From contig NZ_JAHQUY010000083.1 in assembly GCF_019052365.1 (NCBI RefSeq), forward strand, positions 1-11,133: DNA of 11,133 nucleotides. The letters are read 5' to 3'. This document shows, piece after piece, positions 6,658 through 11,133 of the stretch. The notes beneath the pieces are model-generated. The model ran no database searches. It had not been told where the DNA came from and worked only from the letters and a program-made list of their open reading frames with translations. A program made the translations under genes and the position numbers. This DNA comes from Leyella stercorea (GTDB lineage: Bacteria; Bacteroidota; Bacteroidia; Bacteroidales; Bacteroidaceae). How positions within the stretch are numbered: the stretch's first letter is position 1; each line of letters begins with the position of its first letter.

Positions 6658-6884
6658 ATGATTTGGTACAAAGAACACCACTTCAGAATATTACTCCGGA
6701 ATAATAAAAGAAGAAGACTGGTGATATGAATTGTGCAATCTCTGTTGTCATCATAGGATGGGATGGCTACATCTTCCATGATGAAATCGTGGCAGACAGA
6801 TACCTATCTTTAAGGCAAGCAGAAAGGCGGATGTGCTTGTGGCTACAAAAATGAACATCAGCAGTATCGGAGTTCATTCACTAA
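6658..6884 (+). pseudogene. Decayed copy of the 75-aa gene
   Basis: The ATG at 6658 aligns with the start of the intact 75-aa gene, but the homologous residues are spread over three frames: TTSEYYSG in one, then SVVIIGWDGYIFHDEIVAD (compare QVVINGEDGEYIEYEIEAD) from about 6740, then a third frame with NISSIGVHS (compare DISYIEVYL). The TAA at 6882-6884 sits in the shared CATTCACTAAT block that ends the intact gene. At least two frameshifts separate these parts. The longest open piece (6726-6854, 42 codons) starts by a 4-nt ATGA overlap with the preceding 23-codon ORF; translation of either is not excluded. Confidence 0.7.
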
Positions 6885-6916
6885 TGAGAGTGTGGAACGG
6901 ATGAAAAAAGGCAAAT

Positions 6917-7234
6917 ATGAATACTTGTCATTTTGGTGGCGAAATAAAAGCCAATTCGTCCACAGACATTGCATGGGACGGTGGAGCAAGCCACAAAGAT
7001 AACAGCATAGGAAAGATGCACAAAGTGCAGGAAAGGCGGTGCGCCACGCCTTACTCCTTTGAAAATCGGGATTGGCTACCTTTCGTTATTGACTCTCACG
7101 CCTGAGAGATTGCAAAAGCCAAAGGTGCGGAGAGCGAAGCGAAGGAGGTGCTGAAGGCGGAGCATACCGCTGAAAAAAAAGAAAAGCCTTCATCCTGCGT
7201 TGGGCGCAAGACAAAGGCGTATATGAAAGGGTGA
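6917..7234 (+). pseudogene. Decayed copy of the 109-aa AT-hook-like gene
   Basis: ATGAATACTT matches the start of the intact 109-aa gene, and KANS follows in the same register. An internal TGA (7103-7105) then interrupts the frame. The same frame resumes with EIAKAKGA, a charged linker, EKPSSCVGRKTKA and a TGA at 7232-7234; the intact protein has EIAKAKGA, linker, EKPKKKRGRKPKA. Between the conserved ends the middle third is out of register with the intact protein, as expected from compensating indels. With the internal stop, this is best called a pseudogene. The C-terminal basic motif is partly kept. Confidence 0.72.
7173..7218 (-). terminator. Terminator of the DUF4253 gene, formed from the decayed AT-hook tail
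   Basis: In minus-strand RNA, GCCTTTGTCTTGCG and CGCAGGATGAAGGC form a 14-bp stem (three G-U pairs) with loop CCCAA, followed by TTTTCTTTTTTTT. On the plus strand the three wobble positions become A-C mismatches, so the hairpin suits only the minus strand. It lies 41 bp past the stop of the DUF4253 gene. Confidence 0.6.
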
Positions 7235-7259
7235 TTAGGCAGTATTCCGCTTCAATAAA

Positions 7260-8306
7260 TCAATCCCACCAGAAATACCATATTGTGGATTTTTTAAGTT
7301 GAGAAGAAAGGGATGCAAGATTGTTTCCTTGTAAAATATCCGCACTATATCCCAAATGTTCCTCTGCAATAGGCATTGTATCACCCATCACTGAACTGGG
7401 CAGATAATACTCAACAACATCATTTGAAATATATGCTGCACACGCACCATGTTTCTCATACCAATATTTGGCTATTGCCATGTGTTCTTCAGCTTTCGGA
7501 CATTCATTCCAGTCACCAAACGGAACATACGCAAATACTTTCCATGGTTCTTTCACGGGAACTTCAACAAGATAGAGATCCGTGCCTTCTACAATTTCTA
7601 AATCATTGATAGGCTCAATATCCTCATCTGTACCAACAACATCATTCTTCCATTCTGCATCGCTGTATTCTTCCTTTACCTGTTCCATTCTTTCATGCAG
7701 GATAGAAGCTCCATCGTTTAAGTTTGATGCCAACATTTTAGATTGCCAGTCCTGACGCTTGGTTTCATCATACCATTCAGAACTGTCATCAAGTGATTCG
7801 AAAAAACAACTGTCTACAGCCAACAGAACCGGGCTAAAGCCTTCTTGCTTGCCTCTCTCGTAAGCATCAAGCCACAACTGCTTAATCTCTGGCGAAGGTA
7901 CATCTACATGGGTAACTTTACAACCTTGAAGAAGCCACTCAATGGAAGGCAAAGGCGGTATATTGTCTTCACTCTCTACCTCCACTACTTTCATGTTCTT
8001 GTACGAAATCATGTAAAGGTTTACCAACTTGAAGAATCTCCATGCCAAGAAAGCACAAACAATTATAGGTGTATAGAATTGTCCGCCACTCATTATTCGA
8101 GCCACCAATAATCCAATACACAACACAAGCACAAGTCCCCAAACAATCAGTTGCTTGCGTAAAATACGACACACTCCTCGCCAGTCATTAGCTTCAATGA
8201 GAGCGTTCAAATCGTTGCCCATCTTTTTCTCTGTCCGCTTTTTCCACTTATACAACAAGGCGAAAATGATGACAACTGCCAATACGATGAATAATAGTTG
8301 TTCCAT
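7260..8306 (-). CDS. Membrane-anchored DUF4253 protein
   Basis: The 348-aa protein has three hydrophobic segments (about 4-20, 53-70 and 79-100), with a basic stretch after the first, followed by a cytoplasmic-type region. The C-terminal half (about 125-348) carries the DUF4253 pattern: RGKQEGFSPVLLAVD near 151-165, VFAYVPFGDWNECPKAEEHMAIAKYWYEKHGA, and the characteristic WYFWWD end. DUF4253 proteins are uncharacterised; some occur near toxin/immunity loci, but nothing here proves such a role. The membrane part is an addition to the usual soluble domain. ATG 8306 follows a good promoter by about 20 bp and a terminator follows the gene, so it is a single-gene unit. Confidence 0.8.
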   Translation of the reverse strand: MEQLLFIVLAVVIIFALLYKWKKRTEKKMGNDLNALIEANDWRGVCRILRKQLIVWGLVLVLCIGLLVARIMSGGQFYTPIIVCAFLAWRFFKLVNLYMISYKNMKVVEVESEDNIPPLPSIEWLLQGCKVTHVDVPSPEIKQLWLDAYERGKQEGFSPVLLAVDSCFFESLDDSSEWYDETKRQDWQSKMLASNLNDGASILHERMEQVKEEYSDAEWKNDVVGTDEDIEPINDLEIVEGTDLYLVEVPVKEPWKVFAYVPFGDWNECPKAEEHMAIAKYWYEKHGACAAYISNDVVEYYLPSSVMGDTMPIAEEHLGYSADILQGNNLASLSSQLKKSTIWYFWWD

Positions 8307-8325
8307 AAAGTAGGTTTTATTGCGA

Positions 8326-8359
8326 CAAAGATACAGAGTTTCTCCTTATTTTCTGCAAA
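8326..8359 (-). promoter_or_regulatory. Promoter of the DUF4253 gene
   Basis: On the minus strand TATCTTTG (8326-8333) is a full TAnnTTTG match, with TTTG (8356-8359) 22 bp upstream, slightly longer than the usual spacing. The start codon lies 19 bp past the -7 box. Confidence 0.6.
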
Positions 8360-8368
8360 AACGAGCAA

Positions 8369-8503
8369 TTATCTTACTCCACCAATCGCAATTGGGTATA
8401 AATCGTGCTGTGGGAACTTTTCGCAGCCGATGTAGAGCGTGTCGAAGGCATCGGTACCGTCGGTACGGTGTTCGAGAAGATCTTCTTTTGATTCAGATTG
8501 TTT
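8369..8503 (-). pseudogene. Possible 3' fragment of an unknown gene (44 codons, no start)
   Basis: This start-less frame, bounded by TGA (8504-8506) and TAA (8369-8371), reads like real protein: EDLLEHRTDGTDAFDTLYIG followed by CEKFPQHDLYPIAIGGVR. The codons are GC-rich at third positions in the middle (GAC, GGT, ACC, GCC, TTC, CTC, TAC, ATC, GGC). I cannot name the family. It may be the last piece of a gene truncated when the neighbouring sequence arrived. Its end sits beside the DUF4253 promoter. Confidence 0.35.
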
Positions 8504-8508
8504 TCACC

Positions 8509-8612
8509 AAAAAAGGTGCAGATGAAGCGAAGCGTAACAGGAGATGATGCCGATGGCTGCTGCCCACAAAGGAAAAGCCCTTGTCCTACGTTGGTTGGGC
8601 GCAAGACAAAGG
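8509..8612 (+). pseudogene. Third, partial copy related to the AT-hook-like gene tail
   Basis: AAAAAAGGTGC, GAAGCGAAGCG, GGAAAAGCC and finally GTTGGGCGCAAGACAAAGG follow in the same order and spacing as in the decayed copy (about 7118-7217). One frame ends in LVGRKTKV, matching CVGRKTKA there and RGRKPKA in the intact protein. The two decayed tails resemble each other more than the intact gene. It stops 3 bp short of the stop codon of the convergent lipoprotein gene. Confidence 0.5.
8578..8612 (-). terminator. Hairpin after the small lipoprotein gene
   Basis: In minus-strand RNA, CCTTTGTCTTGCG pairs with CGTAGGACAAGGG (13 bp, three G-U pairs, 9-base loop), followed by CTTTTCCTTTG. The 5' arm equals that of the hairpin at 7186-7218, while the 3' arm differs yet still pairs. 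The short interrupted T-run makes termination less certain than at that site. Confidence 0.45.
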
Positions 8613-8614
8613 TT

Positions 8615-9073
8615 TTATCTATTAAGGCGGATTCGGATGGAGTCCACGTTAATATGTTCATTCAGTGAATCATTAGCATGTAATTTACCAAAAGGGTCAG
8701 TATAATAATATTTGAAAATATTTACTCTGGCGCCCATTCCAGTATGTGCTACTATATATTGTGTATTTGGCAATAATTTTATGAATGAAGGATCGCGATT
8801 ATATTCTCGTGTGTATGAAGAAGATTCAATTACTTTAAATTTATTTGGAATCTTCCTTTCTAAATAAATGGTGTCAACTTCCTTGCATGGTTTCGGGTTT
8901 CGTAGGAAAAAGTCATAAGTATATGCTTTGCTAAGGCTGTCCCATGGCTCAATGGAAAAATGCAGCATTTGGTTGATGTAAAAAACTTGTTCTTTTTCAG
9001 ATAGTTCAAAATCATGATTGTCACAAGAGCACATCAAGAACAAACACATTGTAAATGTTATAATATACTTCAT
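8615..9073 (-). CDS. Small lipoprotein, unknown function
   Basis: The 152-aa protein begins MKYIITFTMCLFLMCSC, a short lipoprotein signal with the lipobox Cys most likely at residue 17 (or 15). DNHDFELSE follows it; the acidic residues suggest membrane retention or surface export. The mature part has mixed strands (DTIYLERKIPNKFKVIES, TQYIVAHTGMGARVNIFKYYYTD) and no recognised domain. The gene starts only 23 bp from the end of the IS630 remnant, so part of its promoter may come from the IS end or may have been replaced by the insertion. A hairpin lies just past its stop. Confidence 0.7.
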   Translation of the reverse strand: MKYIITFTMCLFLMCSCDNHDFELSEKEQVFYINQMLHFSIEPWDSLSKAYTYDFFLRNPKPCKEVDTIYLERKIPNKFKVIESSSYTREYNRDPSFIKLLPNTQYIVAHTGMGARVNIFKYYYTDPFGKLHANDSLNEHINVDSIRIRLNR

Positions 9074-9859
9074 AAGTAACTGTTCAAAATCAATTTTATA
9101 AATATGAATAATTCACGAATAAGTTCGTACCCACAGACGCCAAGGCCCTGTTTGTACAATAGAAAAGCGAGTCCGTAGTTTCGTAATCTATCGGTCTTAT
9201 CCATTTACCTTTAAGTATACGCCAAAGAATCTCGGCAGGATTAAGTTCTGGAGAATAAGGTGGAAGATAGAAGAGGAACAATCCTTTTTTCTCCCAAATT
9301 TTCCTCAGTTCTTTCACTTTCCGATTTCTATGAACAGAAGCATTGTCCAAGACAATTACAGTCTTCTTCGTGACATTGAAAGAGAATCTATCAAGATAGT
9401 CCACAATCTTGTCTACGTTGATGGACTCTTTTGTGGTAAAGCCCCTTGGGCGTTTTCTTACACGCTTATATCTTGCACCAATGTTTCTAAAAAACGTTTG
9501 AAGGTAATGTCACTGGCTTCTTTACCAGTCGCATTCTGCCATGCCTCACGTGCTTTGGACACACTCTGACGGTCTTCCTCAATTGCCTTGCGGATAGCTT
9601 CTTCATCAGAACAATCCATAATAGCCTTTCGCCCCTGACCAGGACGTGTCTCCAAGCCTTTGATGCCATTTTCTTCATAACGTTTTATCCATGTGTAGAC
9701 AGTAGCTACAGTCACCTCAAGCATTTCTGCTATTTTGGGAGCTGATTTACCTTCTGACTTCAGCAATATGGATTTGCATCTGATACGAAAACTATGAGTA
9801 GGGCCATTATGATAGCCTTTCTCTAATTTGAGGCGATATTTGCAAATAATTTAGATCAT
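9074..9859 (-). mobile_element. IS630-family insertion sequence remnant (ends unresolved)
   Basis: The extent is set by the transposase remnant and the neighbouring genes. AT-rich sequence on both sides (AATAATTC near 9107, AAATAATTT near 9850) shows only weak inverted similarity, so I cannot define terminal repeats or the TA target duplication typical of this family. It sits tightly between a lipoprotein gene and the DUF1016 gene. Confidence 0.55.
9096..9850 (-). pseudogene. IS630-family transposase, internally deleted, two-frame
   Basis: The N-terminal frame (open from 9850) has the helix-turn-helix region KSAPKIAEMLEVTVATVYTWIKRYEENGI and a GLETRPGQGRKAI linker, ending at 9458. The second frame reads NIGARYKRVRKRPRG, then FTTKESI, then VIVLDNASVH (second catalytic Asp) and YLPPYSPELNPAEILW (third, Glu), ending at 9096. 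The DES/DEA region with the first Asp, expected between RKRPRG and FTTKESI, is absent, a loss of very roughly 80-100 codons. The frame switch is at TTTTTTA (about 9486-9492). Upstream, an ATG at 9859 is followed by TAA two codons later (9851-9853). It is therefore a dead or non-autonomous element. Confidence 0.78.
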
Positions 9860-11026
9860 TTACTTATCAGTATCACTTTCATTAATGAGCAACTTTCGCA
9901 TCTCGTCCATATCAGGCAAAGCCTTTCTCAACTCCTCACTCATATCTTCTGCTGTCTTATATGTTGCGACACCCATTGGATTGGTGTAGTCACGGATAAC
10001 ATACTCAACGAAAGCCTTATTGGCACTCTTACAAAGAAGAATACCAATAGTCGGGTTCTCATGGGGTTTACGCACCTTATCATCAAGTACTTTCATGTAC
10101 GTTTGCAACTGACCTATATAGGCAGGTTTGAAAGCTCCCTTCTTTAGTTCAACTACAACCATACAATTCAATTCGCGATTGAGAAAGAGCAAGTCAGGAA
10201 ATAATTCTTCTCCGAATATTTCCAAATGGTATTGATTGCCTATGTAAGCGAAGTCACGTCCGAAAGTCATAATAAATTGTTTGATGTTACGGACAATGGC
10301 TTTCTCTATAACCCTTTCATCAATATCTTCAGGCTTGTCAACTTCCATTTCATCGATATTAATGTAGTCGAGCAGATACTCATCCTTGAACATGCCAACA
10401 GCTTTACGAGCATCGTTAACCGGCATGGTCTGCAGGAAATTGTTTGCCGCAGCGCCCTGTTTTTGATATAGTCCTTCCTTTAGACGATCACGCAAATCGT
10501 ATTTGTCCCATTTATGGAGAACGGTCTGATGTATGTAGAAAAGTATTTCATGAAGATCTTTCGTCTTATGAAGAATTTCCATGTGATGTGAAAAACTGAT
10601 ACCTAAAAATTCCTCACGATTGATTTCGCTCGCCATGGGCGACCATTTTTGCAAAGAGAAATTGTCAACATCGATAACATATTTATTTACAGCTATTTGT
10701 AATTTGCTCGCCATTGGCGAGCAAATTATATATTGCATCCAATATTCGTAGAAAGTACGCATATTACGAATGTTCTGCGAAGAGAATCCACGAAGACCAG
10801 GAAGTTCACGACGTAACTGTTCACTGATACGATCAATAACAGAAGTACCCCATGCTTCTTGGCGTGAATGTGCGGACACATATCCACCGATGCCAAAATA
10901 GAGCGACAACTGTTCACCTGTTACCAATTTTGCAGCTCGGTACTGACTGTATAATATAGCATCCTTTATGACACTAACAGCCTGTTTATATTGTTGTATA
11001 GAAGATTCCATATTATATATTCTCAT
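9860..11026 (-). CDS. DUF1016/YhcG-type PD-(D/E)xK nuclease-like protein
   Basis: The 388-aa protein has the two-part build of the YhcG family. An N-terminal helical DUF1016_N region (about 10-185) includes YFGIGGYV, FSSQNIRNMRTFYEYW and FSHHMEILHKTKD. A C-terminal nuclease domain (about 215-370) includes MFKDEYLLDYI, FGRDFAYIGNQYHLEI, FPDLLFLN with Asp278, and VVELKKG with Glu293 and Lys295, then GQLQTYMKVLD. Metal-dependent DNA cleavage is expected from the motif; the family's biological role is unsettled, and members often sit in restriction or mobile islands. ATG 11011 (MESSIQQY) is an alternative start five codons in. A 27-bp palindrome encodes residues 100-109. The reading frame is intact. 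Confidence 0.87.
   Translation of the reverse strand: MRIYNMESSIQQYKQAVSVIKDAILYSQYRAAKLVTGEQLSLYFGIGGYVSAHSRQEAWGTSVIDRISEQLRRELPGLRGFSSQNIRNMRTFYEYWMQYIICSPMASKLQIAVNKYVIDVDNFSLQKWSPMASEINREEFLGISFSHHMEILHKTKDLHEILFYIHQTVLHKWDKYDLRDRLKEGLYQKQGAAANNFLQTMPVNDARKAVGMFKDEYLLDYINIDEMEVDKPEDIDERVIEKAIVRNIKQFIMTFGRDFAYIGNQYHLEIFGEELFPDLLFLNRELNCMVVVELKKGAFKPAYIGQLQTYMKVLDDKVRKPHENPTIGILLCKSANKAFVEYVIRDYTNPMGVATYKTAEDMSEELRKALPDMDEMRKLLINESDTDK
10701..10727. repeat. Perfect 12-3-12 palindrome inside the DUF1016 gene
   Basis: AATTTGCTCGCC (10701-10712) and GGCGAGCAAATT (10716-10727) are fully complementary around ATT. The core (TCGCC-N-ATGGCGA, minus strand) recurs about 80 bp away near 10629-10641, so the protein carries SPMAS twice (103-107 and 129-133). 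Confidence 0.75.
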
Positions 11027-11089
11027 TAAAGTTTGTATCGTAAAGCAGAGTCTTATTTACCATAGTTTCTAATTTATTAAATCATTAGT

Positions 11090-11108
11090 GTCCCGTTAAA
11101 ATCGGGAC
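11090..11108. repeat. Short hairpin upstream of the DUF1016 gene
   Basis: GTCCCG (11090-11095) and CGGGAC (11103-11108) flank TTAAAAT. It could be a terminator of a gene outside the window (no clear T-run seen), an operator, or the end of an insertion sequence continuing beyond the window. The 107 bp from 11027 to 11133 hold nothing else I can support. Confidence 0.35.
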
Positions 11109-11133
11109 CAGTTAAATATTAATCAAATAACCC

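Larger units (their letters stand above)
6635..7253. repeat. Right arm of the inverted duplication (decayed copy)
   Basis: This is the inverted, degenerate counterpart of 5755-6400. Leader, first gene, spacer, second gene and the bases just past its stop keep the same order, with many small indels. It ends within 7 bp of the stop codon of the convergent DUF4253 gene. Confidence 0.75.
8307..8614. other. Intergenic stretch of mixed remnants
   Basis: No intact gene lies between the DUF4253 gene and the small lipoprotein gene. The stretch holds the DUF4253 promoter, a start-less coding-like fragment (8369-8503, minus) and the partial AT-hook-tail copy with its hairpin (8509-8612). Other open frames here overlap these remnants and have no recognisable features. 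Confidence 0.5.

Noticed and set aside
6576..6779. 67-codon minus-strand ORF
   Set aside because: It runs antisense through the decayed leader and first gene; nothing supports it as coding.
6917..7105. 62-codon plus-strand ORF as a real gene
   Set aside because: It is the first part of the decayed 109-aa copy, ending at the internal TGA; its middle is out of register with the intact protein.
7200..7206. GTTGGGC resembling an integron attC core site (also at 8595-8601)
   Set aside because: No paired RYYYAAC site at the required distance and no attC-like long hairpin ends; the motif sits in the loop of a hairpin derived from a decayed coding tail.
8374..8661. 95-codon minus-strand ORF crossing the AT-hook-tail relic
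   Set aside because: It overlaps the lipoprotein end and the remnants; another frame (8369-8503) looks more protein-like in part of the same stretch.
1..11133. CRISPR array, tRNA or rRNA
   Set aside because: No regularly spaced direct repeats and no tRNA or rRNA signature were found on either strand by eye.

Overview
The window reads as a Bacteroidota (Bacteroidales) accessory region. The evidence is the promoter style (TAnnTTTG -7 boxes with an upstream TTTG), the scarcity of strong Shine-Dalgarno sequences, lipoproteins with an SSDDDE motif just after the lipobox Cys, and families common in Prevotella/Bacteroides (DUF4377-like lipoprotein, WG-repeat-like secreted protein, DUF4253, DUF1016/YhcG). 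Genus is not resolved. Almost all genes are on the minus strand; the exceptions are the first gene and a decayed cassette near the middle.

Layout. 1-1000: a secreted WG-repeat-like protein (+). 1027-2404: two minus-strand envelope genes, a DUF4377-like surface lipoprotein followed by a small secreted protein. 2492-4281: an AbiE-type (type IV) toxin-antitoxin module, with antitoxin abiEi overlapping toxin abiEii by 8 nt. Upstream are two identically built 27-bp inverted repeats and two good Bacteroidota promoters; one repeat lies across the -7 box of the proximal promoter. 4285-6359: four minus-strand genes of unknown function (75, 109, about 350 and 76 aa). The 109-aa protein ends in a basic AT-hook-like tail. 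The 350/76-aa pair is faintly reminiscent of Bacteroidales prophage or mobile-element proteins.

6360-7259: no intact gene. On the plus strand it holds a decayed, inverted second copy of the 75-aa and 109-aa genes, including their leader, so the cassette faces its own pseudogene copy across about 235 bp. A third, short piece related to the 3' end of the 109-aa gene lies at 8509-8612. Both decayed tails finish within a few bases of the stop codon of a convergent minus-strand gene, and both form a hairpin that pairs fully only in minus-strand RNA. They may have become terminators for those genes (a DUF4253 membrane protein and a small lipoprotein).

9096-9850: an IS630-family transposase remnant. 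It lacks the first catalytic Asp region through an internal deletion, has a stop right after the candidate start, and carries an in-phase T TTT TTA -1 slippery heptamer at the switch between its two frames. 9860-11026: a DUF1016/YhcG-type PD-(D/E)xK nuclease-like gene with a perfect 12-3-12 palindrome inside the coding sequence. The last 107 bp hold only a short hairpin. With a toxin-antitoxin pair, a nuclease-like protein, a transposase remnant and a duplicated cassette, the region looks like a defence/mobile-element island. No single pathway links all the genes.
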